Assembly (NCBI GenBank): GCA_905220665.1
Contig: CAJNAR010000155.1
Coordinates: forward strand, 558,001 to 622,000
Direction of reading: 5' to 3'
DNA from: Albugo candida
Taxonomy: Eukaryota > Oomycota > Peronosporomycetes > Albuginales > Albuginaceae
Length of the DNA stretch: 64,000 bases
Shown here: positions 13,738 to 26,830 of the stretch, one piece after another
How the letters are laid out: the number at the start of each line of letters is the position of its first letter
Position numbering within the stretch: position 1 is the stretch's first letter
Notes under the pieces: generated by a model
The model's database searches: none
What the model was told of the DNA's origin: nothing
What the model saw: the letters and a program-made list of their open reading frames with translations, nothing else
Program-made: the position numbers and the translations under genes

Positions 13738-16050
13738 TTATAAAGGAATATGTAGCATCCATTCGTGCACTGCGAAATATATGCCTGAAAGAGTGCATCG
13801 CGCAAACCATAAAAAGCTGCCCACAAAAGACTCAAATTTCTTGATAGTAGGTGTCTTGGCTGTACTTACCGTCAAATTCTTAAAAGCTAATGCAAAAATA
13901 TTAAAGTAATGCTGAACGGTAGGCCTAAGAGCCAAGTGCGCTTGATGTAAAGCATCTTCGCTATTAGTTCGCGTAGTTACGGCTTATGATCCAATGAATT
14001 CTCATCCTCTTCGCTGCAGTGAACTCGCATGCATAAACTCTTGCTGACCTGTTTCCTGCAGCACATATCGCTGGTACCAGTATATCTTTTACATGCACTC
14101 TCAGATTTTAATTCTATTTGAAGGTTGCTTGTGACGTAAACATGAGTCCGTGAGACTTTACGTCTTAGTTTCATGCTGTAAATACGGTTCTGTACCTCTA
14201 GTATCACTCGGTCGTTATACAAACATCGCGTTCCTTAGTCGATGCTTCATTCCTTGAGTGACGCGCACATAAAATTCCATTTGTTTATGTTCTTTCCTCT
14301 ACGTAAGCGTTAGGTACGGCTTCAATCCTTGCTAGCATATAATAGACCCTAGATAAACCTATTATGAGCTCCGGTGCTCTCAAGTTCATGACTTATGCAA
14401 ATATACGACGTAAGTAAAACCGAATACTTTTAATTCTCACAGGAAAGCATTATTGCGTCAAGCGCTCCAAATTGCCTTATGTATTCGCTTTTGGTTTAAA
14501 TACCCACTTTTCCCCAAGTAATTGATTTCACCGGTTCTTGGAACGACGGTCCTTGTCTGATTTCCCGTAATTGAGGCTCGTTCTGCTTCTGCAGCCTCCT
14601 TGTATTTGACTTGCTTTTCTTACTTCATTGCTTGACTACACGTCTTCCGTCTGACTTGATTAATGCTTCCAGATTTTCTAGTGCTGCAATTTTTGTGGCA
14701 TGGTCTCTGGCGACCTTCTATCTTCTTGGCTATTGACCCTCTTCTACGTGTGTAGCCCAACTCATAAGGGCCATGAAGAAGTTGATGTCCTTAGGAGTTT
14801 CAATGCCTGCATGTGTCAAATCACTTTGAGGAACCTTGAGATATTCATTTCCTCCATCCAAATTGCCTTCGCATGTCTTACATAATGAGTTACATACGCA
14901 GTCTCTGATTCGTGACAAACGATTCGCACATCTTGGTTTCATCGCATTGATAGATGAGAGCTCCTCGTTGGCTTCGTATGCCACGACATCAATACGACTT
15001 GATTCCTTCCTGTTGAAAATCTATAAAGGTGACCGCCATCCTTGATCCGCTCTGCTTTGCAGATCTTCAAAACTATAACGTTAAAGAACTTCCTGATATC
15101 ATTCCTTCACCAGTGTATTGAGCCATCTATGGACTCGTTTAGCTTTTTCATAGGAGACTCAATTTCCCCTTTATTCTCAACCTGCTGATCTTTTTTCGTA
15201 CTCCTATTTCCTTATGAAATATTTCGAAAGTATTGTGCTCTACGCTGCCATTAAAGTAAATCAAGAGCTATTGGAAACTTTCAGCTGGTTCCGTCTTGGC
15301 AAAGACAAGTACACGCGACGAAGTAATGAAAAGTCGATGTGATGTACCAAATATCGATTCAAATTTCTTAATGATTGATCCTATGAATTCCCTATATATC
15401 ACTCACCAATTTGTTCCACTGGTGTATACCTGCATGTATCCTGTCGAGACTTCGCTTCTTTTGTTTACTTACTTTCCGCTTCAGTAACACGTATTGCTTG
15501 CCGTTATCTATTTCTATGCATGATTTTGGAAGTTTTCTAATCCACACGAAAGTATCGTAGTTGAGATGATGAAACCGTTGATGGAATTGTAAAAGACCTC
15601 CCATCTTTTTGTTTGATTTGTTCACGGACCTAACTGAAGCCACTATATCAATGACACTGGGGAGCGTTCTTGATCTTCTTTCTCAATAAAGAGGGCTTTT
15701 TCACCAGATTTCCTTCGAGCACAATCGTTCCTGCAGAGGTACGCTAGCCTTCTCTCAAACAATGCGGTTGATACCCATTTTCATCATTCGACTCCAGCTT
15801 GCATACGAGACAATATATCAGGTTACTCTAACTGAATGTTGCACATGAATTAAGATTTCCCTCATTATTTCCGATCCTGTAGCAAGTCGAATTCAGTGAA
15901 GATACTCTCTGGATCCTCTGTCTTAGATGCACACTTTTTCCGTCGCTTCCATTCGGGTATCTGAGAAGGATGTCTTCATTTCTAGAAGATCTCTTGTTCC
16001 GGCAATCTCTGTTCATATGCTTCTTTTTCCGCGACTGCATCGGTCTATTT
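13738..16050 (-). pseudogene. Copia retrotransposon relic
   Basis: Minus-strand fragments follow Copia order from high to low coordinate: a knuckle-like KKKHMNRDCRNKR (15828-16040), gag-pre-integrase block LLQFHQRFHHLNYDTFVWI with KQKKRS (15392-15643), fragments at 14730-14984 where the start of reverse transcriptase would lie, and the end of the reverse transcriptase domain IKKFESFVGSFLWFARCTLS followed by YFAVHE (13738-13935). The gaps between blocks contain many stops. No LTR pair was found, so boundaries are only those of the readable protein pieces. It is more eroded than the element at 7491-11723. Confidence 0.7.
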
Positions 16051-17569
16051 GCTTCCTTAGCTTAAGCCCTTGACCGCACCTATACAGTATTTCTTGCTTC
16101 TCTTGGTGTATTACTGATGGCGTTATCTGAGTCTATAAGATCGCCCTAGTGACAAGAACCTTCGACTCGCCTTGTTATGCCTTCTATATCTGTAGTAGCG
16201 CGGGACGTCAGAGCTTGTGCAAAGTGAAGACTTTCGTACGTCAAAACGCTTTCCACTAACACATCATCCTATCCAATGACTTTTAGCTTACTGCCGAGAA
16301 GAATAAACAGTGCTTGATCCACGAGTGTCCAGTCGTGGTATGCCGTAAAGAGCCGTTTTGCCTGATTGTTTGTGACGTGAACTATAAATACTTCGTTGAT
16401 GCAATCCACCACTTTTACGATAAAGCGGTGACTCATCCACTGATTATTTGCTACTTGTTGTATCTTAGCGCTCTCCCACGAAGATATCGTCCTAGCACTT
16501 GACCTTCTCTATTCTACTTCATACCGTCGGGTTCTGTCTGGACATGCGATAGTTGTCGCAAATGGCGCTATGAGTTATGATTATATTTCCTTCCCAAACG
16601 ACGGCTGGAATGTGATATTCATATCTCTGGTTGCCGAAGAGCTGATTTGGTTTAGCCCGTACAGAGCATTGTTTTGCATGCCATGGACAAAAGCTCTCCT
16701 CCTCCCACTTCTTTGATGATGTATTGGTCCCAAATTTAGGGGTGGCATTGTCAAGATCTACCCTTGATTATTCTGAATAGCAAATACGCTCTCGGCTCGT
16801 GTTGCTGGTGTCAGTTTAGGCGAGCCGACGCTACGCTCGATTTCGATCTCGCTCAGTCGTTTTCTGGTAATTTCCAGCGTCGTCATTTCATACATATTTG
16901 ACTCATTATCTCAGTTGGATGTTTCCTTTATCTTGGCCCGTGAATTCTCAGTAAGGCACCAAAGCAGTTGGCAGGTGATCGGAAAAGGAGTTCAATTAGA
17001 AAAAGACTAAACTTTTCTCGTTAATTTAGAAAGTTACCTCCGACTAGAAACCTACACTGTAATTCGAAGTTCTTTTGCCATCATCCGACTGTGGCTTAGT
17101 TTAAAGACTTTATAGGTCGTCGTGAATTTACCAGAGACTATTACCTTCTCGTTTGAGTGCTACAGCTGCAAAAAGAAAAACTTGTGCTTAGCATACCTCG
17201 AGCAAATTATATTTGTAACTAATTCTTTATCGCTTATGTCTATTATGCTGCTGTTCCATTATCAGTAATACACTGACAACTGCTGGACCAATCTCGTTTG
17301 AACGAAGTACTCAAGGTCGGGTCTTTCATAAAATATGTCACTTCTCTTTCAGATTGAACTTGTTTGACCGGTAGCTCAGATAAAGTAGATTGATTTTTGC
17401 ATCGCTCGTATAAAACTGGAAGCTCTACTTTTCATTGCCATTCGCATTAGAACGAGCTGGTTGATTGGCTGCGTAAAGGAAACTTTGTCTCTATCGCGGT
17501 AAAAAGCGACACTTCAAAGAAACAGTGACCTCTACAACTGCAAGTGCTAGAATATGCAACCTCAGATTG
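16051..17569. other. Intergenic, nothing recognised
   Basis: No frame over about 62 codons and no repeat with a partner in the window. Possibly the upstream part of the decayed minus-strand Copia relic. Confidence 0.35.
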
Positions 17570-17584
17570 TCAAGATATATTCAC

Positions 17585-17833
17585 GTGGGGTCCGTACCCA
17601 GCTCCGTCGGTTAAGCACTTGAGCGCACGGGCCCCCTGCCGGAGGTCGTTAGTTCGATTCCCGGCAGTGTGGGCAGCGGTTTGAGCCCACCCAAGCAATA
17701 AGCTTGGAAAATGTCTGCCTCCCTAGGTTTGAAGTCAGAATTAAGTGATATTCACACGGTCAGGGACTCATGATAGGATAAGGAAGGTAGTTAAAAAAAA
17801 CCCAGATAAACAGTGTAATGAAATCCTTGACAA
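17585..17833 (+). mobile_element. tRNA-derived SINE, copy 1
   Basis: The head resembles a tRNA: a GCTCCGTCGGTTAAG region where the RNA polymerase III A box would lie, and a perfect B box GTTCGATTCC at 17652-17661. A tRNA-unrelated body (GCTTGGAAAATGTCTGCCTC, then ATTCACACGGTCAGGGACTC) follows and ends CCTTGACAA without a poly(A) tail. A 15-bp target duplication TCAAGATATATTCAC lies at 17570-17584 and 17834-17848, proving insertion by target-primed reverse transcription. Related copies are at 24176-24393 (+) and 57578-57821 (-). Confidence 0.9.
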
Positions 17834-18149
17834 TCAAGATATATTCACATAATAAATAAAAGTAATATTTAGGGGATCTAAGGATTTTCAACCAATTTTT
17901 TTCAAAAATGTGATTTGTATACTAAACGTTTAAGAAGAGTGGAAATTTATCACTTCCGCCAAATTAAATATGTCGAAGATTTCATGGGCGAATGTATAAG
18001 AATATGAAAAACTCATAGGGTTATCACAGCGGAGAGATTAGCCCATGCAGATGCGCTTGTTGTGGACTTAGTTACCGCATATAATGCACTTGTTGGTGCG
18101 CTTCTTCGTCATAGCTTATGTGGCACCCTGATATATGATTCACTTAGCC

Positions 18150-19828
18150 TTATTCGGCCGGCCACGCTTCCTTGGCACCGTGAGTGGGTAGTGCTTTTCG
18201 AGACATCAGTTCGTCCCTCTTCAAGCATGGACTCCCCTTCTTGAAGGTGTCGTAAAAACTCTGGTACACTTCCTTGGCCCAAGACTCATCGCAGAGAGTC
18301 CTGAGTAGTGAGAGCTTGTTGACGGATCGAAGGGAAGCATACAAAATGAGAGCATGGCATTTTCATGTTACCAAAGTAGCCACAAGGACACGCATTTTCA
18401 GAATTATCTAGATTGATAGAATACTCGACAGGCAATTCTCTATCCTTTATCACCTTGACTAAAAAGGATGACAGGCAACTCGGGATGATTTCGATCTTTT
18501 CAACGATATCGACAAAGCGCTTGCGCTAGAATTCCTTGGTTGCTAAGCCCTGCTTTCACTCCACGAAGCCGACTTGGCAGCAAACGCAAGCCGCGTGTTA
18601 TCAATTTAATTTTCCCCCGCCAGAAGACAGTTCAGAAGTTTCTATCTCTAGCTTCAAGAATAATTTTATCAAAAGACTTCACGTTGTTGCGAGGCATGGT
18701 CCCAAAGCGCGGACGTATACTATACGCGGCAGCCCATTTGAGCTTGTCTACATGGAGTAGCGGCTTTGAATTGTTTTTCTTCGACTCACTTGCTCTCCGT
18801 TCGAGCGATATAACCGTCGATGACTTGGCCAGAATGCACGCCTGGTCCTTCAGTGTCGCATTGCAAAACTTCCGTCTAAGTTCTTGATCATGTGACGAAC
18901 ACAAAAGAAGTGAAGGATGTCACCTTCTTCAACTTGCATCGCCGGAATGAGAATCTTGCCACGGTCGGAGATGACGAATGCTGATGCTTCTATAGAGCGT
19001 CAACAGAATATACAGGAACCATGATCAATTTTCTTTTGTCTCACCTGACACCTAAGCGACCACAGCAATTCGAATCTCATTGTTGCTTTTTTTACAGCAA
19101 GCGACAAGAACGCTCCGCCATATCTGTGCTTCATAAATGTGCCATCCAGATTGATAACGCGATCTGCAAATTCACGAAGCACATGAATGACGGGCTGTAT
19201 ACGATCATGACCCGAAAACTTTTGTCCTCAAGTAACGTGACATCTGCCTTGTGTCCGCGCTTGCTCATTTCGTTAACGTATGACAAGATGAACTGATGCT
19301 GCGTGCGACCTTCAAACGAAGAAGTCCGCTTTGAGTCGGATGCAGGCGTCGACACAAGTCTGGTACGTCAATCGACGCCCATCAGCCTTCAGCTTCTTCT
19401 TCATCTCAGCTAGACTGGCGTTACGACCCTTATCACCGACGAATAGGAGGCTGGATCAAGTAAAGTGACGTATGAAGACTTGTTAATACGACTCGCTTCG
19501 TATGAAACCAAGTCAACCCTCCTAGCGTTGCATGTGTGCAGCACGAACTTATGAGGCGATTCAGACCCCATATCATACGCAAAAGTGACCGTAAACTGCA
19601 ATTTAGATCGATGAACAACACCTTATAGCGTCTGTGGTCGCTCGGTATAACACGAAAGGCTCGTTCAACTTTCTCGTTGTATTCAATAATCGAACTTAAT
19701 ATGTCGTCTCGACTAGCGTAGTCGCGTGGGTAAATATACGCACGCCCGTCTGCCCAGTCCTCTGCCGAACAGCCGTCACTTGACTCTTGTGTCTCACAAA
19801 CATAGCCGTCGTTACTGGCAGTCGTCAT
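18150..19828 (-). pseudogene. Mutator-like (MULE) transposase relic
   Basis: Minus-strand blocks from N to C: an N-terminal region with FRVIPSDHRRYKVLFIDLNC (about 19630), a MULE-domain block VINLDGTFMKHRYGGAFL (about 19140; the Asp is the first catalytic acid of the DDE core), a block with NLRRKFCNATLKDQA-like sequence (about 18870), and a SWIM-type zinc finger of C-x-C...C-x-H form (CPCGYFGNMKMPCSH) near 18370, typical of the MULE/FAR1 C-terminus. Several frame changes separate the pieces, so the gene is dead. Terminal inverted repeats were not identified. Confidence 0.75.
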
Positions 19829-20039
19829 AATCGCCAGATTTGAGTATTCCTCGTTATGGCACTCAAGAATGTGTAAAGTCCAGACAGTTTAATCTAACGG
19901 ATTCTACCGAATGGAAGAAAGTTTTCTCTTTCGATAAAAGTCCCTCCACCAAAAAAAAGTTTTTATATTCAAAGCGTTTTTTATTCCGCATCATCATCGA
20001 CGACCAGCTCGTCAAAGTTATCAACACGTTCATAAGGAA

Positions 20040-21285
20040 TTATATCAATCGACTTGATGTCCTGATCGCGGGCAAGCCATGCTCACGAAAAAGCGTGCCA
20101 TACAAATCATGGCGACACATGTGCCAATCTTCGTAGTTGTCAGCAAACCCTGCACTGAGATAGGATTTTTGGACCACAAAGTCCGGCACAGCTTTCCACG
20201 CATCTTCAACCCAGCGCGCACCTACCTTGATGGCCGATGGCTTCGGTTTTCCCGCTCTCGTGTAAGCAACATGGTCGGACGCTATCCAAGCGTCGATTAC
20301 AGAAGCTATATGATCCTTGAATGATTTGTATATGCCAATGTAGCCAGCCTGGAGATAGTGTGACATTCCACAAGGGACCGTCACCGGTAGGATTCTCTTC
20401 CGGCGCATCTACCCTTCACGATCTTTAAGAGATGCGCACGCATTGAGTCCCACAGAAAAAAACTTTTGACCTGGGGTGGCGTCAAATACAATGGGAAACG
20501 CAAAGTCCTGTGACCTGAGCAAAATACCACTATCCTGTAACGCCTTCTCTGCAACGCCACGTGCACCTTGCCTTCGCGCTCCAATTTACCACCGCTCTTG
20601 CCCTTTCAAAGAACCACCCGAAGAAGTTCCTTACCGGATGCTGTGACAGCGAGAATCACAGTGGCTCGAGTTGAAGCAAACCCTGTTGACTTGAGCACGA
20701 CATGTCTGGCTCCAATAACGTCTACAGTTTCCAAACGCGCATCCTCTAAGAACACAGCAGTCTCGTCCATCAAAATTGTACGGGATGGGTCGAACTTTGT
20801 CCGATGCGTGGAGAGGTAGACCATGTAGTTCATTGCGCGCCAGACGTGTTCGTTGTCCGACAGTGTCGTCAGCTTCTTCGTCCGCCTAAGCAAAGCGGCC
20901 TATGAAGAGGCTGAGCCACTTATCCGAGGCAATAAAATTCTCGTGGCGAGTAGTCACTTGAATTCACTCGCGAGAAACCTTTAGCTTGAGCGAATGTCGC
21001 TGCATGGTGAGGTCGGACAAGACGTGCTCGATGGCTTCCAGTTGAGGCTTAGCACCACCACCCTTGACTCAAAACTGGTTCACCGAGGCGGCAAGAATCT
21101 TGTCTCGCTTCTTCCACCATTATCGCACCTGAGAAGGCGAGGCGATCCAGCCACTATTTTTCTAAAAGTAGTTGGCTGCACGGGTAGGTGCATTTGGGCA
21201 GTTTTTCTCGATCGAGTCGATGACTGCGTGCTTTTCAGCCATAGACTTGGCCAGACGGCGAGATGGCATGGATAACTTGGGCTTG
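20040..21285 (-). pseudogene. Pogo/Tigger-like DDE transposase relic
   Basis: Minus-strand pieces from N to C: MPSRRLAKSMAEKHAVIDSI (from about 21270, helix-turn-helix region), then a DDE_1 block with SRTILMDETAVFLEDA (about 20770; first catalytic Asp) and VVLKSTGFASTRATVILAV, then KSFFLWDSMRAHLLK (about 20450; second Asp), then GYIGIYKSFKDHIASVIDAW (about 20330). This order fits pogo-like members of the Tc1/mariner superfamily. The blocks lie in different frames with stops between them. It lies end to end with the MULE relic, possibly as nested or adjacent insertions. Confidence 0.72.
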
Positions 21286-21779
21286 TATGGGCTCTCATCC
21301 TTTGACTTTACGTCGTAGTTGGTTGATTTGAGAATGACTCGGGCATATTTGACTGCGTGAGTACCGTGGCATTCTAATTAGCACGGTTTTTTATTCCTCC
21401 CCACATTTTGAATCTTTCTAGAAATCTCATTTAAATCAATAGTGCTTTCTATCCGGATAGGGTGTTTTAAATGGTAGAATCCGTTATTTTTCATATGTTT
21501 ACAATTTGGCCCGTGTACTATCCATTTTTGTATATAAACCATGTTTTGGTATATAAACCATATCCTTCAAACTTTTGGTATTCAACTTGTATTTTTTGAA
21601 AAAAAGTGGTATAAAATCCTTAGGTCCCCTATAAAAGCGTTTCGTGAAAATACCTGTGAGAGAACCACTACAATATTAGACTGTGTGCAGCGTGTACATG
21701 ATGTAAAATTTTGAAGATTGTACAAAGGTACGGTGTTCTGTTAATTGATGTGCGTCACACTAGCATATTTAAGGACTGG

Positions 21780-24132
21780 GATCCGAGTTGCATTTGCATT
21801 CCACGTGCCTGTGTCGTACCCGCAGCAATGACCTTTACCGAATGATCCTTGCGTTGCGAGTTGATCCAGCACCTTTGCAAGTCGAATAACACTATCTTCG
21901 AAAGTACCGAACATGTGCACAAAACGTGGGGTAGATCATTGAAAGTGCTGGAATTGTCGGAGTTGCTGGTCGCTAGTCGCTGGTCGCTGGTCGCTGGTCG
22001 CTGGTCGCTGGTCGCTGGTCGCTGGTCGAAATAATGACGATTCCGATCGATCCAGACGAATGGCAGCGTCAACGCTTGGAATGCAATCTAGATCGAATAT
22101 GATCTGCTTATACTCCTTCCATGCCGGCTGAAGAGTTGGCACAATTGCACATGCAGTATGCATCCAACGTCATCGGGGAAGAAAAAATTGATCTATATTA
22201 AGGAGATTCTCCCTCAAAAAATTTGCTGTGTGATCGCACTCTTGTAAGAGATATTGATCGGATTCCCCTGCCCACACGAAAGCTGCGTGCAGAATATAAT
22301 GTCCGGCTGAATATCTGAAATATCTCTAAAATTCAGAAACGAGATCGATCTGGAAAGATTCGAAAGGCCAGACGAAACTTTAGATCTTCGAAAATCGATG
22401 CAAAGATACCGAGATATAGTCATAAATCTTCCAACTCGTTCTCAGTCCATTGCGATGGATTCTGCAGTGATGACCAATGTGTCAACATTAGATGAATTTT
22501 GGCTAGTTTGGAGGTCCCCACATGATTCCTGATAGTTGAAGGCGTGGAATAGAGGGGAAAAAATCTTCCTCTTCTTAGTTTGTATCCCCATATAAAACGG
22601 TCGTCCACTTGCATTTGGTTGGATCCAAGTGATGAGACCAATCGTCTAGTGGACACGCTGTAGTATCTGAGTGACTTCAATGTAAAGTTGATTCGGCAAC
22701 CATATCGGATGTCTTCACCTCTTCGTCGGAGTAATAATAGTCGACGGATTCTTCCTTCGTTGGCCATGTGTCGCTTTCTCGAAAAAAAATTCCTCAAGAC
22801 TTCGGATGTCGAAAAGTGTAGCAAACGCTTTACGGAACGTCCTATGTGGTTTGTTCCCCGTGCCAAAATTGTACCGAACGTTTTGCGTTCTTAGATTACG
22901 CGTAGCAGCTTCATACTGTAATTCCTGGTCGCAATAAAACCACATCGGTTGTTCCATTTAGTACTGACGGCATTGGAAGACATTCAATTCTGAAGTTATA
23001 TTGCTCCAATTCATCTGCTGCCACATTTCAGACGCTTTTTTCCTTAAGAGGATATGCTCTCCCATTGTACCAATTGTCCGTGTCGATGTGTTGCGATGGT
23101 GAATATGTCCATCGGCTTGTATGGTCCAAAGGAACGTTGGATAAGCTGTAATAATTCCGTCGACGCAAATGTCTAATTCGCAGGAAATACTGTCAACATC
23201 GGATGCGAATTGCTGCAGGAGCTAAATACGTTGTGGCTTCAGGCGTCACACCAAAAAAGGACCTTGCACTTCACCATCTTCTCGGCAAAGATAAAGAAAG
23301 TCTCTGCTGATCAGGTGAACGTATTTTGAATCTTTTTTGTGGTTCCGACCAAGCACAAATCCATTAAACGTCGCCTGACACTGTCGACTAGTCTTCTTTT
23401 TATGTCCCGTGCATCGTGTAATGCCACAGACGTGATAATATCATCGTCTACGCAACCAGTAGTCGACAACGGACAGTTCGTGCACGTCGAAACCATACAC
23501 CAAACCCATCAAATGAGTCGGTGTCTGGCCGATCGGAACACCCAAATACTTGACCGAATGCTCCGGACCCATTATGGTCAAACTGGGAATTTCGAGGACA
23601 CGGCATGGTCCGATTCAGCGAGAGTAGGAATGATTTGATCAAGTTCTGTTTCGCACCAAATACATCGCAATAGACTTGAGCGAGTTCGAGTTGCCTGAAA
23701 ACACCATTTGGTGTCTCCGATAGTAAGTTGAATCTTCCACAAATATAATCCAATTACGACAGTCGTGCTAATGATCCAAATGCCATGTTCTTCATGCTGT
23801 CAAGGTAAATTGCCCAAGAATTCCATCGTCATGAGAAAAAGTAATGCTGAGAGAGGATATCCTTGGTTCACTTCGCGCTATGGTGTAATGGACGGTGTAC
23901 TATTGATAATAATCATCAACAAACCCAGTCGATGAAACTTTTTCCAAGGCCCATATTTTTTAAAACGTAAAACATGTACTGTACGTCCAATTGACTCGAT
24001 CATAAGCTTTCCTAGACTCGAGAAAATTCGCATAAGCTTCCTCCCAAGATGATTGACCAAGTCTTGGATGTACGTGAGATGTCGAATGTGGTGATACATC
24101 GACCTTCCTTGCACACTTTCACATTGACGCAC
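21780..24132 (-). pseudogene. LINE retrotransposon ORF2 relic, C-terminal part
   Basis: Reading from high to low coordinate, fragments match the LINE segment at 62586-64000: SFDGFGVWFRRARTVRC (about 23490), DDDIITSVALHDARD (about 23430), a degraded middle, HRTFRKAFATLFDIRSLEEF (about 22800), SDIQPDIIFCTQLSCG (about 22290; start of the zinc-binding segment found near the ORF2 end) and VWIDRNRHYFD (about 22040). Numerous frame shifts and stops. A 7-bp tandem expansion sits in the last part. By layout it is a non-LTR element of the L1/Tx1-like type. Confidence 0.75.
21965..22027 (+). repeat. 9 x 7-bp tandem repeat (GCTGGTC)n
   Basis: Nine contiguous units of GCTGGTC; the second unit reads GCTAGTC and the others are identical. 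The tract is 63 bp, a multiple of both 7 and 3. On the minus strand it reads as a heptapeptide ATSDQRP repeated three times directly after the LINE C-terminal motif DRNRHYFDQRP, so the expansion occurred inside former LINE coding sequence. Confidence 0.95.
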
Positions 24133-24175
24133 AGTAGTGCGATCGGTTGATAGTTGCCAGTATCACCTTTTTTAT

Positions 24176-24393
24176 GGGCCCGCCCCTGCTCCATCGGTTG
24201 AGCAACCCCATCCCCTTCCGGAGGTTGTTGGTTCGTGGTTCCGCTAGTGTGTGAAGCGCTTTGAGCTCAAGCTTGGAAAACATCTGCCTCCCTAAATTTG
24301 AATCCAGACTTAACTGATATTCACACGGTCAAGGGCTTATGACAGGATAAAAAAGGTGGTCAAAGAATCAGATAATGAGTGTAAAGGAATCCT
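24176..24393 (+). mobile_element. tRNA-derived SINE, copy 2, degraded
   Basis: Aligns with the SINE at 17585-17833: head CTCCATCGGTTGAG, decayed B box region (GTTGGTTCGTGGTTCC), body AAGCTTGGAAAACATCTGCC and ATTCACACGGTCAAGGGCTT, end GTGTAAAGGAATCCT. The tRNA-like part has many changes and no clear target duplication, so this is the oldest of the three copies. It lies between the LINE relic and the Gypsy relic. Confidence 0.85.
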
Positions 24394-24479
24394 AAAAAAT
24401 CTCGAATCGAGGCAAAGAATGAAGTTGGTGAGTGTAGCATGAAAGCGGATATACGTGCCTTCGATGCACTTAGAGTACC

Positions 24480-26830
24480 TATGACTTGTCCAATGCCGCA
24501 TCTGGAGGTGGTCTTGGTTCAACTGGAAGTATCGACGTGTTCTTTTTCGTTGGACTACTACAGCAGTGTGAGGAGTATGGAGTAGAACTGGATCCAGCAA
24601 AATGCACATTCCTCACCTATTCTGCGATGTGGTGCGGAACGGAAATTTCAAAAGAAGGAATCAATTATCGCGCGAGTCGAGTCCAGGGTCCCGGAAGTTG
24701 CAGCTGAACTACAGCAATTTTAATTTTTATGTGCCTTAAACTGGATGCGTACCAGCACCCCAAATTATACAGCAATGCTATTTGGTTGGTATGAAGTACT
24801 GGAAAGTGCGACTAGACCTGCTGAAGGTAGATAAAGTGGAGCCTTTCACACGTCTATTTTGAAGACCACGGCTGGAGTGTGAAACAATACGAATACCTGA
24901 AATTGGTAAAACAGTCGCTGTTAGCGATGATAACTTTGGCTCATTCAAAAGATACAGGGATAATGTGCATGTATACGGATTCCACCATTCCTTGGGTCGC
25001 TATAGTTACGCATGTAAAATCTCAAAACAAAGACCAGAGTAAAATAATTCCTCATTGACATTTCAAGCGGATCGTTTACAGGATTTAATGTTGAAGTGGG
25101 CAATGAATCAAAAAGAGGCATTCGCGATAGAAGGAGATTCATTTATATACTGTTAAGAGAAAACGGGTTTCATATATTCACCGGCAACCGCAATTTCCAA
25201 TTCAATTTCGATCTGCATATTGCTGACGCTACTCCTACTCGATATAGCAACAACGTTGGGCCATGGTTTTACAAATGTTTAGATATACGATGGACCATGC
25301 GGCAGGTGAAACAATGTTTGGGGGGATTTATTATCACGAGGGAGAAGCTCTAAACATGAAGGCTTGAAGCGGACAGCACCGAAGTGCTGTGCATTAGCAA
25401 AGTTCTAAGATATCTTGCCGCTGAGAAAATGAACATATTCAATGGCCTTTTATAGATGAAACCAGGGTATCACAGGATGAAGAGCTCCAACACCTGATGT
25501 TCCGGGATACGATAAAAGGATGTCAAGAGATTGCTATAGGCTGATACCAGATGCAGCTATCAGCTTACAAAAGAGTTTATGTACCATATATCATGCATAG
25601 CCGGCAAGTCATCGTGGACTAGCTACAACACTATGCATACTAGCAGAACAAGTCGCATGGACGACAATGGCGTCAGATATGGGAGCGTTTTACATTGTTT
25701 AGTGGCGAATAAAGAAGCGTTTCCATGGCCTTATGGAAAAATCTACGCGCAACCAGGTCGAACGGAATACTGCTTTCTAAGTTCTTGTCCATGCGTAAGA
25801 TTGCATGATTCTGTTACGTCTTGGTATTGAAGATGGGATGAGTGGATTCTGCGAGATGAACCAAAAGGAATGGCTAGCATGGAGGTGATAGATTTCCAGA
25901 TGCTTCTGATTGGTTCTAACGGTGTGTTGGGTATCTGATCCCGGATCTCAATTCATGAAGGAAGTCATGGAGAAATTAAAAAAGATGTTCGGTACTAAAT
26001 ATCATTTCGTTACGGCATATCGCTGTGAGCGAATGAAACGGAGATGGTAATGAATCGTCAGTTGCTTGGACTCATGCGGTCTATTCTGATCGAGCGCAAA
26101 CAGCGGACCGCCTGGCCGAATTCCCTGTCCCTGAGTCAGTCAACCGTAAGTCAGCGTCCATCCAGTCGACTTGGTGCAATTGCTTCGATGACTGCTTTCA
26201 CTGAATTTCCGCGACAGGATCCTGTCAGTGTAATTCATCAGCCCCCTGAAAGGACACAATTTTCTCGTGTGCGGAACAAGGACTTCATGACACCGAGCTC
26301 AAGAACACTGATGAGTTGCAAGCTACTTGGACGACAACTATCAACTAGTGTCCGACGTAGAAAAGAAAAAAAATGTAGCTGTGAGGCGTAGACACAACAA
26401 AAAGCACGGCGTCTCTCCCGTGAATGGCGAGTTTGGGGATTTTGTTTTATTTGGCAATGTTTTGTACGATGAACCTACAAGTTCATGGAAGGGACCTGAT
26501 CGGGTAGTGGCAACATTAAACGGGTGGACTTACGACATACGTTAAACCGTTTGCTATTATTCCACGGCATGTCGCGAGATTGCATTCTACAGCGAGCGAG
26601 ATTTGAGTATCACGCAAGATTTGCGAGACTGCATGGGGTATGCAAATGGTGGGCATTTGGTACAGAGATTTCTGGAATGCCATCTTAACTCAGATGCACA
26701 TCAGTGGGAGGCTCTAGTCCAATGGCTCGGTTTTTATGCTGCTGGAAGATGTCCCGGTCTTATTCAAGAAAATCGTGGCGTCCAAACCTAAAGAGGAAGC
26801 CCTGAGAACTTCCATTTACATTAAAAGTTC
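24480..26830 (+). pseudogene. Gypsy retrotransposon pol relic with chromodomain-like end
   Basis: Plus-strand pieces in Gypsy order: reverse transcriptase C-terminal block LLQQCEEYGVELDPAKCTF and WCGTEISKEGINY (24550-24670), then a connection block ending ALNWMRTSTPNYTAM-like (about 24740), RNase H-like pieces (about 24830-25260, e.g. FTGNRNFQFNFD), integrase remnants (25580-26400), and a C-terminal block WEALVQWLGF followed in another frame by EDVPVLFKKIVASKPKEEA (26700-26800), which resembles the chromodomain tail of oomycete Gypsy elements. Interrupted by many stops. LTRs were not found. Confidence 0.75.

Noticed and set aside
17640..17665. A genuine tRNA gene at the B box GTTCGATTCC
   Set aside because: The sequence does not fold into a full cloverleaf that I can see, continues into a repeated tRNA-unrelated body, and is flanked by a target duplication, so it is a SINE.
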